Assembly: GCA_038025085.1 (NCBI GenBank)
Contig: CM076141.1
Span: 22,081,001 to 22,145,000, forward strand
DNA: 64,000 nucleotides
Source of the DNA: Tetragonia tetragonoides
Taxonomy: Eukaryota > Streptophyta > Magnoliopsida > Caryophyllales > Aizoaceae
Direction of reading: 5' to 3'
Numbering within the stretch: the first letter of the stretch is position 1; every line of letters starts with the position of its first letter. Of this stretch, positions 1 to 11,270 are shown piece after piece. The position numbers and the translations under genes are program-made. Below the pieces are notes generated by a model. That model saw only the letters and a program-made list of their open reading frames with translations, had not been told where the DNA came from and ran no database searches.

Positions 1-951
1 TCATAGGTTTGATCTTCCTTGTTATTGACTTCTTTTCCTCGATTGGAGGATCCTCAGTTGTTGGAGAAATTCTTGACTTCATTGTTGCCTACTTTATTGG
101 GTTGCGCATAAGTATTCATGATTTGATCTTGTGCGAGTGTCCCTTTGGACCTTTCTATAGTGACATTAACTTCATTTCCTTGATTGGAGGATCCTCTGTT
201 GTTGGAGAAGTTCTTAACTTCATCGTTGCCTACGATAATGGGTTGTGCAAAGGCCGCATTGATGACTTTATCTTGTGTGTATGTCCTTTTGGACCTTTCC
301 ATAGTGGTATTAACTTCATTTCCTCTATTGGAGATGCTTCCTTTATTGGAAGGCATAGTGTCTATAAGATCTTGGATCTTATTTTTCAAGGTCCAACATC
401 TTTCGGTGTCATGTCCTTTTCCCATATGGAATTTGCAATATCATAAAGGGTTCCATGATGGGCTCCTCTTCTCTACATCTGGGTCTGGAGTTGGACCCAT
501 TAGAGTGAGGTGACTGTTCTTGAATAATTGCCAAGTGCTTTGGTATAAGTCATACTTAACGGTGTGTATTGTCTTTGAGTTCGCTTGTCATAAAGCGTCT
601 TGACTTCATTGTCTTTGTTGAAAGAGCTTTCGCATGAGGATTCTTCTTGTCTATATTTGGTGGTTGCAGAATGTCTTTGTTCATGAGCTTCCCGAGAGTA
701 GTAGAGAGGCTTATGGGTAATGGTTGCAGAACTTGCTTGACTGACTGGCGAAGAACTTGAGGATTTTGTTGGATGGGGTTCTCCTTTTTGGGATTCCCGT
801 CTTGATCATTAGACTCTAGTTTGGAGTATGTGCTTATTCTACCTCCTTCTTTGGCCAACATTTCAATACCAGTTAACTTGTCATTCATGCCTTTTAGTTC
901 CTTGAGATATTCGACTAGGAGCTGTTCGATAGTCCTCATTTGTGTAGACAT
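1..951 (-). pseudogene. TatR gag, degenerate and cut by the window edge
   Basis: The gag start region reads from 951 to 556 (131 codons). It begins with a short leucine-rich, probably coiled segment like the start of TatM gag, and stops at 556. After an unclear stretch, another frame (425 to 54 and on) carries the gag zinc-knuckle signature CKFHMGKGHDTERC, of C-x2-H-x4-H-x4-C form. This is followed by a polar region with two related blocks of about 45 residues (NRGNEVN...MERSK and NQGNEVN...IERSK). A TGA stop lies just before the knuckle. Gag of this family packages element RNA. This copy cannot make full-length protein. Confidence 0.7.
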
Positions 952-1564
952 GGTGATTGGTTTCGGTGCTTAGCTAAAACCTCGAGCTTATCCAACGTGG
1001 ACACAATTATTGACTTAATGAGGGACACTGGGAAAGAAAATTTGAAACAAGATTCTTGGAAGTAACACACTCCTAATTACCCTTGGAGTCCTATCGTGCA
1101 AGTCTAAGATGGACATACAATGACAATTCTAGACACTATGTGGCCTAAGATGAATGCAACTATATGTGACATGCAAATATAGTAGAATGATGTACATGAG
1201 TGATGCGAATGTTCATGCAAGATGTATGATATGCAAAGACTCTAGAATGACCTAGCTAGTATGACATGAAACAATGTATGACAAAATGACCTATGATGAC
1301 TTTTTATGCAATCTAAATGTCCTACATGAGATGCAACATGTTTGATCAACACCCAACGAGTAGAGCTACCCACTTATAGTAAATGGGTGTTCTCGAGTGA
1401 CAAATGATGCAATGTATAATATTGTATATGTCCTAGCATGGAGCTTCTAGAAGGAGATGCAATTTAATGATTTTTTTTAGAAAGAAAGAAAATGTGGAAA
1501 ATTAATCTAGAATGATTCCTCAACAAAGTTGCCATAATATACAAGTAACATGTTTAGGCCAAAG
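952..1564 (-). other. TatR leader between gag and minisatellite
   Basis: AT-rich noncoding leader with several ATGCAA and ATGACATG-like short direct repeats around 1130-1330. I see no gene or RNA gene in it. Confidence 0.5.
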
Positions 1565-2270
1565 ATCCTTGACTCAATAAAAGGAAAATATGAAGACTCT
1601 TGATTTAGAGACGGGAAAAGGGGAATATTATCGACTCTTAATAATAAAGAAAAGATGTACTCTTGACCAAGAAAAAGGGAGATTGATCCTAGACTCAAAT
1701 TGGGATAAAAATAAAATATTATACTCTTGACTTAAGGGATGGGGAGAGATTTTATTCTCGACTCAAATTGGGATAAAATAAAAGATCGTACTCTTGACTA
1801 AGGAAAGGAAAAGATTTTATTCTAGACTCAAATTGGGATAAAATAAAACATTATACTCTTAACTAAGGAATGTGGAAGATTTTTTTCTAGACTCAAATTG
1901 GGATAAAATAAAAGATTATACTCTTGACTAAGGAATGGGGAAGATTTTATTCTAGACTCAGATTGGGATACATTAAAATATTGTACTCTCGACTAAGGAA
2001 AGGGGAAGATTTTATTCTAAACTCAATTGGGATAAAATAAAAGATATTACTCTTGACTAATAAAAGGGGAGATTTTATTCTAGACTCAAATAGGGATAAA
2101 ATAAAATATTATACTCTTGACTATGGAAAGAAAATATTTTATTCTAGACTCAAATTGGGATGAAATAATAGATATTACTCTTGACTAAGGAAAGGGGAGA
2201 TTTTATTCTAGACTCAAATTGGGATAAAATAAAAGATTTTACTCTTGACTAAGGAAAGACTGACTCTTTA
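1565..2270 (-). repeat. Leader minisatellite of TatR, period about 64-68 bp
   Basis: Repeated blocks contain GACTCAAATTGGGATA followed by a purine-rich stretch and CTCTTGACTAAGG. The GACTC word occurs at 1692, 1760, 1825, 1890, 1955, about 2020, 2083, 2147 and 2211, with weaker copies to the left, so about 10-11 units. It lies between primer site and gag. The TatP leader (14690-15045) carries the same repeat as reverse complement, which is the same element sense. Confidence 0.9.
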
Positions 2271-2936
2271 TTTTATTTGGGATTGTTAGCTAAAACCCAT
2301 TACTTGGACGGGAAGGAAAAAAATTAAGGAAAATATTTTCTCCTAAGGAAACAAGCATCCTAGGTATCATTCATGGGATATTATTTCCTAAAATCAAAAG
2401 ATTCTAGACTCAATCTTAGGTAGAAAAGATTAGGCAAAGATTGCGTTCACGTTAGGGCAAACAACACATTCACGCAAACAATGCAGTCACAAAGATCTAG
2501 CATGGACATGAGACTGAGTTTCAAGCCTAAAACATTGGTTCTAGTTCATGCAATTGGGTAGGCTTAAGGGTTTTGGTCAAAAGGAACTCATGATCAAGAA
2601 TGTACGATAATCCGCGGGATGCGCGACAATATGATGCATTCTTGTTATCCTACTCGTCGAATGTACGATTGCATAGGAATGTACATGAGGTAGGGGGATC
2701 CCTGTTTCTTGGCAAAGTGGAATCGAGTGGATTCCCACCAAGGCACTTGACCACACTCCAAGGGCTTAAAACTGGGTAGAACTTGTTAAAACAAGCTCGG
2801 AAGTCGTGCAAGCGCATGCAACTGAATGTATGAATAAAAAACTAACAATTAATATGAGCAACAATAATAAGGTCATGAACAATGCAATTTCAACAATTAA
2901 TCAAGATCAACTTTCAAGTTACACCCTCTTAAAAAA
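2271..2936 (-). other. TatR leader next to the primer site
   Basis: Noncoding leader DNA similar to 13960-14680 of TatP read on the other strand, for example the block with the conserved words CCGCGGGAT and GGATCCC. No gene seen. Confidence 0.5.
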
Positions 2937-2955
2937 TTCTTAGTTGAGTTGCCAC
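2937..2955 (-). promoter_or_regulatory. Primer-binding-site region of TatR
   Basis: Directly next to the inner LTR end, the minus strand reads TGGCAACTCAACTAAGAA. It aligns with TGGCTACTTCACTGGGG in TatP. The tRNA is not certain; Tat/Ogre elements often use tRNA-Arg. Confidence 0.6.
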
Positions 2956-4845
2956 TGCAAACACCAGGGTTTGAATTTTACTCCCTTTCTCTTGGGTGTT
3001 TAGGATAATTGAAGAGTTGCCACCAAATTTAAAGGAAAACACTTGAAAACCAATAAAAAACCCAAATCGAAAGTCTATAAAGACTCCAACTTAGGTTAAG
3101 TGAACCCCAATCCCGATTGGGGATAAATTGACTCTAATGACCCAAAGGACCAAAGATAAAGTCGGGGGTATAGGTACGAATTGGGAAGGTGTTAGGCACC
3201 CAATTACGCCCGTTAAACAAATGGCCTCTACTATCTGATCTTGATTAATAATTAAAGTTGCACGGTTTCAAACACATCCGGTCGTCCAATTCGTAGAATT
3301 AACTAAGTGGGTTGAACAACATGAAATTATTGCTATTGTTATCGCTTTGCACATGATTTATCCAATTACATGCTATGAATTAATAAAGCGCAAGATTAAT
3401 CCAATAAATACACAAGATAATAATATTCTCCAAAACCTACCGTTATTGCTTACGAGCCAATTGCCAACTTGCATCAATAAATAAGTTAGTAACGTCATTG
3501 GAATTAAATAACAGCAATAGAGAAGCAGTTAATAAAAACATGCTTCTCATGCAATAATTATAACTAATAACAGAATTAATCTAATCATGCAATAACTCTA
3601 ATTCTATGCTAATTAAACATGTAAATATGCAAAAACGTGATCTTTATACTAAACATGCAATAAATATGGAATTAAACTAATTTAACATGATAAATATGCT
3701 AATATCAAAATCATAATGAAAACATGCAAATTAATCAACCATAAGCATAATCTAGGTAAAACACGATTTTAAAGAGAATTGATTTAAAGAAATAAACCCT
3801 CAGGATAGAGAATTTGGATGTTCACTTACGAACGGAAGATTCTTGTTCTTGATCAAAGAGAGATGAATTATGTGTTGTCTTGTGAAGATGAATGATATTG
3901 AAGATTTATTTTATGGTGTAAAGGATAAAGAATCCATTTTTTGTGGTGGAAGGATGATTAAAGTTGTTTATTTGGTGATGGAGGAAGAAGATGAATGAAG
4001 ATTGGGAGATTAGGGTTAATAAGAGAGCTCTAGGGTTCATTTTGATCTCTCCCCTCAGGTCCCCTTGAAAAAACGGAGAAAAAGAGTATATATAGAGGTA
4101 GGTTAAGGTTTGGGACGGAATTGACAAAAAGGCCGGACAAAATAGTCCAACAGGCGCCTTTCGGGGGGTGGGGTGGGGTGGCGCTTGGCATCCAAGCTGC
4201 TACCGCTCCAACAAGCGGCTAGCCGCTAGAGCAAGCGGCTCAGCCGCTTGCGTTGCGGTTCAGCCGCTCCAGCTAGCGGTTTTCAACTTTTATGGTCCAT
4301 AACTTCTTCGGTTCACCTCCAATTGACCTGATTCCTTTTGCATTGGATTCGTTATTCAAAGGCCTTTCATTCAAAATAATATATTCCCAATTATCATTAG
4401 TATTTTTTGAGTTATGGCCCAAACTTTATAGAGGTGTCCATTTCAGTATACCATGCGGTAATTGGATCATATCTCATTCGTTTCTTATTGGAATTGGAAC
4501 CTTAAAATGTCATTTTGAAGGTATTGTATGAGGAATCTATGAAAATTAGGCCCACTTGGGAATTTTTCCTCTTGTAAAGGAAAATCCTATTTTAACCGTG
4601 GAGTGAGGTAATCAGAGCATCGTTTTTGTCCCATAACTTTATCGAATCACATCTTTTGACTCCGTTGTCCTTTTGGTACTAGGTAAAGGGCGTTGGAAAG
4701 CTTACGGTATGTGATTGTGGTGAATGAGAGGCTTTATTTCAATAATAAAGAGTTTGAACACTTCGAAAATTCATATTGTCCATGTTATTCCATATCCATC
4801 ATCATCGGGTTTTTTGTGGGATAAGGACACAATTTGGTGTCTACA
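2956..4845 (-). repeat. 5' LTR of TatR (1890 bp)
   Basis: On the minus strand it begins TGTAGACACC at 4845 and ends TTTGCA at 2956, followed by the primer-site region. It holds an inverted-repeat cluster at 4194-4282, a TATA box at 4087-4094, and the family's conserved R/U5 block with GGTGTTAGGCACC near 3188-3200. A U3 stretch of about 500 bp (4290-4785) is extra compared with TatP. Confidence 0.85.
4087..4282 (-). promoter_or_regulatory. TatR LTR promoter: TATA box and AGCGGYT palindrome cluster
   Basis: Minus strand: CTATATATAC at 4087-4094 forms a TATA box. About 100 bp upstream (4194-4282) lie inverted repeats: AGCGGCTAGCCGCT, with no spacer, and CAAGCGGCTCAGCCGCTTG, with 9-bp arms around one base, plus loose half-sites. 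The same kind of cluster precedes the other Tat LTR promoters and the antisense gene promoters. Confidence 0.7.
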
Positions 4846-5484
4846 CTAGGGATGTCCAGGACACGCTTTTCGATTGTCTTCCTCTTCTTGTTGGGAGGAG
4901 TTTGAGAGACAGTATCTGGGACAGGGTCCTTTGCAAGTAGACCCTGTTTCTTGAAAGACCCAGTAGTGGCCTTCTTGGGTTTTTTGGGAACAAGTGGTTC
5001 CATAGCGGGTTGTTGTTCCCCCTGAGCCTCAGAGCTCTCTATTTCAAGTTCCTCTCCTCCCTCACTCTCCTTTTTCTCTCCATCAGTCTCTCCTTTTGAT
5101 TTCCCAGATCCCTCTTTCTTTTTCGCTCTTCTTAGTGATATATTTGGCCCCAATTCCAGCCCCTTCTTCGATAAGAGCGTCAAACTCCTTACCTAGCTCA
5201 GAGACACTAGCGTGCTTGGTTGTGCTCTTTTTCATCTTCTTCTTTGCAGAAGATGCAGAGACGCCTGTCTTTATTTGTGCATCAACATCCCTCACCATTT
5301 GTTCAGTAGTGGGAGGTTTAGGTGATGAGGGTGGTGATGATGAAGACGACTCAGCAGGACAACCTCGCTTATGAGCAGTTGATTTGAAAGGTATCTCAGG
5401 GTTTTGATCAGGCTTGATGGGAGTTGAATTTGTTTTCTCAGCTGAGGATTTCTTGGATGAAGATGATTGAGTTCCAGTCAACAT
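4846..5484 (-). pseudogene. Extra (envelope-position) ORF of CopS, interrupted by TatR
   Basis: A low-complexity ORF starts with ATG at 5484: Ser/Pro/Lys-rich, with a basic KKKMKKSTTKH patch and a short helical part with ELGKEFDALIEE. After about 110 codons the reading continues in another frame as a Glu/Lys-rich acidic tail with PKKPKK and NKKRK basic patches, so a frameshift lies near 5100-5160. The acidic frame runs straight into the TatR LTR at 4845. The position behind pol matches the so-called envelope-like ORF of Sireviruses. I see no signal peptide or membrane span, so an envelope role is not supported; nuclear-type basic patches are clearer. It is broken and cannot give its original product. 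Confidence 0.6.
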
Positions 5485-5700
5485 TTTATAACCAGATTTT
5501 ATGTTTTAGAAGAGAGAGAAAGAACTAGAATTTAGGGTTTTTGGATTTGGGAGAAATGGGAATAAATCTGAGAGAGAGAGAGAGAGAATTAACGGGAAGA
5601 TTTTGTGAGAGAGAAAAATTTGGGAGCTAATTTGAGTGTTTGGTGGTGATCAACAACGGCCTCAATCCTATTTATAGGAGAGGAAGAGTTCAACCGTCAC
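5485..5700 (-). promoter_or_regulatory. TATA box and CT-rich 5' UTR before the CopS extra ORF
   Basis: On the minus strand CTCCTATAAATAGG (5667-5680) lies about 185 bp before the ATG. A CT microsatellite (5572-5587) and an untranslated stretch follow. This suggests the extra ORF had its own promoter rather than relying on the LTR. Confidence 0.5.
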
Positions 5701-6022
5701 TAATAATTGGGAAAAACGGGCGGAAATTAATTATGCCTGAATTGCCCGTTGGAAATAGTAGCGCGTCAGGCAGAGTGGCTGAGGGAACAGGGTCCATGGA
5801 TTGTTTTCAAGGTCAATACAACAACACATTTGAGGACAATAAGGGATATATCAATAGACCAAAGTGAGTCCTTTAGTTCAAGTCATACAGTTATGCCTTT
5901 TACAACACGCGGGCTGGAATAAACATACAAAGGCTTTAAAGGCCACACAAATCACATATAAACAAATTAAACATGTAGACACAACTCTAGCCAATCATCG
6001 AGGGAATAGGGTGCACATACAA
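5701..6022. other. Spacer between CopS pol and extra ORF
   Basis: Noncoding spacer. It contains the word AACAGGGTCC, which also occurs in related form in the CopS LTR (near 9720 and 9780). No gene seen. Confidence 0.4.
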
Positions 6023-9000
6023 CTAAGTAATTTTGATCATGCCTATTTCTAGTCTAAGTTTCTCATACATTTCTCTACTTAGTGGTTTAGTGAAGAGATC
6101 TGCCAATTGATCCTGTGTCTTACAAAAATTCAACTTAATGAACCCTTTCTCTGCATTGTCTCTCAAAAAGTGATGTCTAATGTCAATGTGCTTTGTTCTT
6201 ATTGAATGTTGCACTAGATTTTTGGAGATGTTTATGGAATTGTGTTGTCACACAAGATAGGCATACAACCTGCATCAATTCCAAAATCCTTTAATTGTTG
6301 TCTTACCCACAACAATTGTGCACAACATGAAGTTGTTGCCACATACTCAGCTTCAGCAGTAGACATGGCCACAGAATTTTGCTTTTTGGATGCCCAAGAG
6401 ATCAAGCAAGGCCCTAGGAAGGTTTCCATGCCTGATGTGTTCTTTATGTCTACAAGGTATCCTGCATAATCAGCGTCAGCATAGCCAATTAAATCAATAC
6501 CAACGCCTCTAGGATACCAAAGACATAGGTCCTCAGTTTCATTGAGGTACCTTAGGATACGTTTGACTTGTGTAAGATGTGACTCTTTTGGGTTTGCTTG
6601 AAACCTTGCACACAAGCTAACAATATACATTATATCAGGTCTACTAGCAGTTAGGTGCAATAAAGATCCAATCATACCTCTATACACTGTTTGATCAACA
6701 CTCTTACCTGCTTCATCCATGTCAAGCTCGACATTGGTGGTAACAGGTGTGTCATTGACCTTGGCATCTTTTATGCCATATTTCTTGATCAATTCTCTAG
6801 CATACTTCTGTTGATGAATCATTGTTCCTTCAGAAGTTTGTTTGATTTATAAGTCTAAGAAAAAGTTAAGCTCACCAATCATACTCATTTCGAATTCACT
6901 CATCATTAACTTAGAGAATTCTCTGCACAAAGATTGATTAGTTGCACCAAATATTATATTATCAACATAGACCGGTAGGAACAGGGTTGTATCAACTTGT
7001 CCCCTTTGATAACCATTGTCCATTAGGAATTTTGACAGACGTTCATACCAAGCTCTAGCAGCTTGTTTCAAGCCATTCAATGCTTTGTCAAGTTTGTAGA
7101 CATGGTTAGGGGACTCATTGCTTTCAAACCCAGGAGGTTGCTTCACATAGACTTTCTCTTTTAAGTACCCATTCAAAAAGGTACTTTTGACATCCATCTA
7201 CTGCAACTTGAAGTCCATATGAGTAGAAAACGCTATCAGCATACGTATTTGCTCAATTATAGCAACAGGGGCAAATGTCTCATCATAGTCAATCCCCTCT
7301 TGCTAGTTGTACCCTTGAATAACGAATCTAGCCTTATTTCTGGCCACAGTACCTGTCTCATCCAGTTTGTTCCTGAACACCCATTTAGTTCCAATAATGG
7401 TCCTATTACCAAGCCTAGGAACAAGGTTCCCAACCTTGTTCCTTTCAAACTGGTCGAGTTCTTCTTGCATTGCAGTTATCCAATCAACATCCTGCAAAGC
7501 TTCACTGATATTATGTGGTTCAACATAGGATAGAAAAGTAGAAAAAGCCATAAAGTTTTGTACAGAAGCTCCCATTTTAATCCCCTTGTTTATATCACTT
7601 ATGATTTAATTCATGGGGTGAGAGCTTTGATGTTTCCAAGAACGTGAATTGAAGCCAGAAGCTTCTGGATCATCTCTTTGTGGAGAGGGAACATGGTGCA
7701 CATTAGGATATTCAGTTTGATCATCTCCTTCCTCTATAGGTGTTGTTACTACATCAGGAGTGATTGTTCCCCCTGAGTCAGTTGCCTGGACCCTTGGGGG
7801 AGTAGACCCTGTTTCTTCCTCCACAACATTACCTATCTCTTTTGAGGCTTCTTCTTCTTCTTCCCTTTCTAGTGCCAGGCCAATTGGGAAGTCTTCTTTA
7901 TCCTGCAACATTGACTCAAAACTTGTCTTAGATTCATCAAACACAACGTGAATAATTTCCTCGACTTTCAGAGTTCTCTTGTTGAATACCCTGTAAGCTT
8001 TGCTTTGTGGAGCATAGCCTACTAAGACAGCCTCATCACTTCTAGCATCAAACTTTCCCAAGTTAGTCTTTCCGTTGTTATGCACATAGCACTTGCAACC
8101 AAAAGCACTAAAGTCGAAAATGTTAGGCTTTCTTCCTCTAAGTAATTCATAGGGTGTCTTTTTCAAAATGGGCGTTAGCATGGCACGATTTATGATATAG
8201 CATGCCGTGTTGACAACTTCCCCGCACATATTCCTAGGAAGATCACTAGCTAGGAATAGGGTTCTAGCTATGTCTTCCAAGGTACGATTCTTCCTCTCAA
8301 CCACTCCATTCTTTTGAGGAGTTCTTGGGGAACAGAAGTTGTGATCAATGCCATGCCCTGCGCAATAGTTTACGAATTTTTATCATTGTCAAACTCTGTG
8401 CCATGATCAGACCTTAGGAATACAATATCTGCTCCAACCTCTTTCTTCATTCAGTTAGCAAAGACTTCAAACACATCAATGGTTTCATCTTTAGTAACTT
8501 GTCCATGTAAATCTTGAGTAGTCATCAATAATAACAAAAATAAAATGTTTACCTCCACGAGTTTGAACTCTCATAGGACCACAAAGATCCATATGTAGTA
8601 ATTCAAGTGTTCGTGAGGTACTTACCATATTCTTTGTCTTGAAGGAAGACTTCACTTGTTTACCTCTAGCACAAGCACAGCATAACTCATCACTTTTGAA
8701 CTTATCTTAAGAAGTCCAATGACAAGGTTCTGTGATGCTAACTTGTTCAAGGTGTTGAGGCTTCCATGCCCAAAGCGTCTATGCCACAGAGAGGCATCAG
8801 TTTCTAGAACACCGAGACATGTTAGTGAGTTACTGGAAAGCTTATTTATATCCACTTTATACACATTTTTGTGCCGCTTTGCCTCTAGCACAACATTATT
8901 TGTTTTGTTACTCGCAACTACGCAATTGCTTGTAGTGAATAGGACATTGTTCTCTTTATCACATAGGTGCGAGACACTCAACAAATTATGCTTTAAAACC

Positions 9001-9379
9001 ATCAACCAAGTAGACTTCATCTATGGAGTGTGATAGTGACATACCTACCTTACCTATGCCAACCACTTCACCTGTTTGGTCGTCACCAAAAGTCACACTT
9101 CCACCTTCATAGGCCGTCAGTGAAAGAAATACATATTTTTCTCATGTGATGTGCCTTGAGCAGCCACTATCCACATACCATGCCTTGCTCTCTTTCACCT
9201 TGACCTGCAATGAGAGTCACTTGTTAGTTTTGGGTTTTTCCTTTTCTCAGAATCATTCTCTACTAAGTCCTTTCTCATCCAAATCTGTTCCACATATTGT
9301 TTATTCTTAGCAACAAACCTTGTCCTTTCCTGGCATTCATAGCGATAATTCCCGCCTTGACCACAATGCCAACAAAGTC
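6023..9379 (-). pseudogene. CopS gag-pol remnant: zinc knuckle, integrase, reverse transcriptase, RNase H
   Basis: Minus-strand pol in pieces. A degenerate knuckle lies at about 9335-9375 (CWHCGQGGNYRYEC, with the expected His replaced by Asn). GAG-pre-integrase is at 9020-8652 (LWHRRFGHGSLNTLNKL). The integrase core reaches 7606 with the D (LLHMDLCGP), D (RSDHGTEF) and E (VERKNRTLE) regions visible. Reverse transcriptase is at 7575-6847, where the catalytic YVDD reads YVDN and residues before it are deleted. RNase H is at 6822-6023 (ADADYAG, STAEAEYVA, ending [10 protein letters not shown]). Several frame changes and stops separate the blocks. The family copies RNA to DNA and integrates it; this copy is dead. 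Gag before the knuckle and most of protease are absent. Confidence 0.85.
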
Positions 9380-10076
9380 TGTTGTATAACAGAAAATCTC
9401 AGCAGCTAGGAAGTGATTTATCAGAATATAATTTCTAAAAGATAATTATAAATATTCCAAAAGATAATTTACTTACCTAAACAATACAAACTTGGCCACT
9501 GAGTAAAATACTTTTCCAAGATAATATCTTTTCAACATAAAATACTTCTCTGTTTTAAATACGACTTTGCAATATTCGATTTTCCAAAATAATTTATATT
9601 TCTTCAGAAGAATATTTGTGTTAAGATCTAGAAAGATAATACAAAAATATTCACAGAATTAATAAATACGATATTATGCAAAACTCGCCCAAATACACAG
9701 TCGAAGGAAGAGGGTCCAAAGCGTTGTTCCCTTTTGGTTCCTTCAAGCTCTAGTGCTGGTCACAGAGAACAGGGTTCACAAGAATATTCCCCTGTACTCA
9801 TAGACGCATGCACTTAGTCCTACACAACCTTGTTCCCTTGTCATGACCAACTTAGCCTCTTGCTAACTAGTCAAGCATAATACACAAAGACTAATAATAA
9901 ATGCACTTAACTACATTACATAGTCTTCATGTCGTGTGAGGATTCAAGCATCTTCATGAGCAATCACGCAACAAGCGTTTTAACTTCTTGCATCTTTAAG
10001 TAAACCTACCATCATTGTTAGTTCAATCGAAGATAAGAACACTTTGTTTGTTATCATCAAAACCAGGAACCCAACA
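9380..10076 (-). repeat. 5' LTR of CopS (about 700 bp)
   Basis: The minus strand starts TGTTGGGTTCCTGGTTTTG at 10076, a typical Sirevirus LTR tip. The inner end is placed at 9380 (ATACAACA on the minus strand). The knuckle coding sequence follows at once with no primer site, so a deletion joins LTR and gag and the inner boundary is uncertain. Confidence 0.6.
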
Positions 10077-10124
10077 GAATAGAACATATTATAGTACATA
10101 GTAGAACGTGAGACCAAATAAGGT

Positions 10125-10165
10125 ACTCCATCCGTTCCATATTAATGTTTACATTTCCAAATGAC
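10125..10165 (+). mobile_element. Possible end of a Stowaway-like MITE
   Basis: TACTCCATCCGTTCCATATTA resembles the CTCCCTCCGT terminal repeat of Stowaway/Tc1-mariner MITEs with a TA target. I find no matching inverted end within the next 300 bp, so at most a fragment remains. Confidence 0.4.
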
Positions 10166-10544
10166 ACAAAAGACTTATCTCTTTTATTCCTTTTAAAGCC
10201 ATGGTGTAGCTCACCATCTTTGTTGTGTAATTAGAATTCGAATTCTCCGATGTGAGAGAGAGGGACATGGGTAGGATTAGTAATATCATATGATGGTAAG
10301 TGTTTAATTACGGGTGTAAACGAGCGGAGTCGATCCCGAGCTAGGCTAGCTTGAAGCTCCGCTCGGTTCGGTTTGGGCAGCTTCAATTCAAACATACCAT
10401 TACAAACATTTTTTTAAAAACCAATTGAAATATTTGCGATTATAAGTATCCTTTACATGTTAAAAAATGAGAAAGAAAGCCTAAAAAACAACAAATTTCT
10501 ATGATTGTTTAATGATTTACATGAGCCATGCGAGCCGACCAAGC
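10166..10544. other. Flanking DNA without a gene
   Basis: Mixed noncoding sequence between the MITE-like end and the telomere-like array. I see no open reading frame of note and no RNA gene. Confidence 0.4.
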
Positions 10545-11090
10545 CACAACAAACCCTAACACGCCAAACCCTAACCCTAACCCCCCAAACCTAACCCTCC
10601 AAACCCTAACCCACCAACCCCAACCCTCCAAAATCCTAACCCCCAACCCTAACCCTCCAAACCCTAAAACCCTAACCCTCAAACCCTAACCCTCAAAACC
10701 CTAACCCCGAAAACCCTAACCCTCCAAACCCTAACCCCCACAAACCCTAACCCTTCAAATCCTAACCCTCCAAACCCTAAGAAGCCAAACATTAACCCTC
10801 CAACCCTAATCCTCCGAGCCCTAACCCCCCAAACCTAACTCGCCAAACCCTAACCCTCCAACTCCAACCCTCCAAAACCTTAACCCCCAACCTTAACCCT
10901 CCAAACCCTAACCCCCACAAACCCTAACCCTCCAAACCCTAACCCTTACCCTCCAAACCCTAAATCCCCAAACCCTCCAACCCTAACCCTCCAAACCCTA
11001 ACCCCCCAAACCATAACTACCCAAACCCTAACCCCCGATCCGTAAACCCCCAAACCCTAAACTCCCAAACCCAAGCACCCATCATCGCCA
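10545..11090 (+). repeat. Degenerate telomere-like array (CCCTAAA/AACCCTAACC type)
   Basis: Over 500 bp of irregular units such as CCAAACCCTAACCCT, related to the plant telomere repeat CCCTAAA but with inserted CC, CCA and CTCC and variable phase. It looks like an interstitial or old subtelomeric array, not a functional telomere. Scattered CCCTAA words continue to about 11490. Confidence 0.85.
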
Positions 11091-11104
11091 TCGATGAACA
11101 CAAA

Positions 11105-11270
11105 TCCCTAGTTAAGACGGCTTAGGGTTTGGGGACTAGCGTCCCCAAACCCTAAGCACGGGTCGTCGGCTTTGATAAACCTAAATACCGGGTTAAGACG
11201 GCTTAGGGTTTGGGGACTAGCGTCCGCAAACCCTAAGCACTTGTCGTCGACTTTGACAAACCAAGCCACA
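11105..11270 (+). repeat. 81-bp duplicated unit with a perfect 16-bp hairpin
   Basis: Unit 1 holds CTTAGGGTTTGGGGAC (11121-11136), loop TAGC, then its exact reverse complement (11141-11156). Unit 2 repeats it at 11202-11237 with one mismatch in the right arm. The arms include the telomere-like TTAGGGTTT. The units are 81 bp apart and also share GTTAAGACGG and a GTCGTCG..TTTGA segment. Confidence 0.85.

Larger units (their letters stand above)
1..4845 (-). mobile_element. TatR: 5' part of a Tat-type Ty3/gypsy retrotransposon
   Basis: Minus-strand LTR retrotransposon running off the left edge. In element order it has a 5' LTR (4845 down to 2956), an adjacent primer-site region, a leader with a 64-68 bp minisatellite and a gag region from 951 to the edge. 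The LTR tip (TGTAGACACC) matches those of TatP and TatQ, so the three are one family. It is inserted in the extra ORF of the copia element to its right; the flanking five bases are CTAGG at 4846-4850. The other target duplication, pol and 3' LTR lie outside the window. Confidence 0.85.
4846..10076 (-). mobile_element. CopS: Sirevirus-like Ty1/copia element, truncated and decayed
   Basis: Minus-strand copia element with, in element order, a 5' LTR (10076-9380), a remnant zinc knuckle, GAG-pre-integrase, integrase, reverse transcriptase and RNase H (9380-6023), then an extra ORF (5484-4846) cut by TatR. The domain order INT-RT-RH defines Ty1/copia. The LTR tip TGTTGGGTTCCTGG, the pol sequence and an ORF behind pol are like Sireviruses (SIRE/Maximus type). 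The 3' LTR is not in the window. The primer site and most of gag are missing. Confidence 0.8.

Noticed and set aside
9..513. Plus-strand open frames of 109-145 codons
   Set aside because: They are the reverse of gag, whose knuckle motif reads on the minus strand; internal duplicates of gag explain their repeats.
1565..2270. CRISPR-like array
   Set aside because: Repeats are contiguous and variable with no unique spacers; this is plant DNA and a leader minisatellite.
10545..11090. A true chromosome end
   Set aside because: The array is degenerate, has no regular 7-bp period and is flanked by retroelements on both sides.
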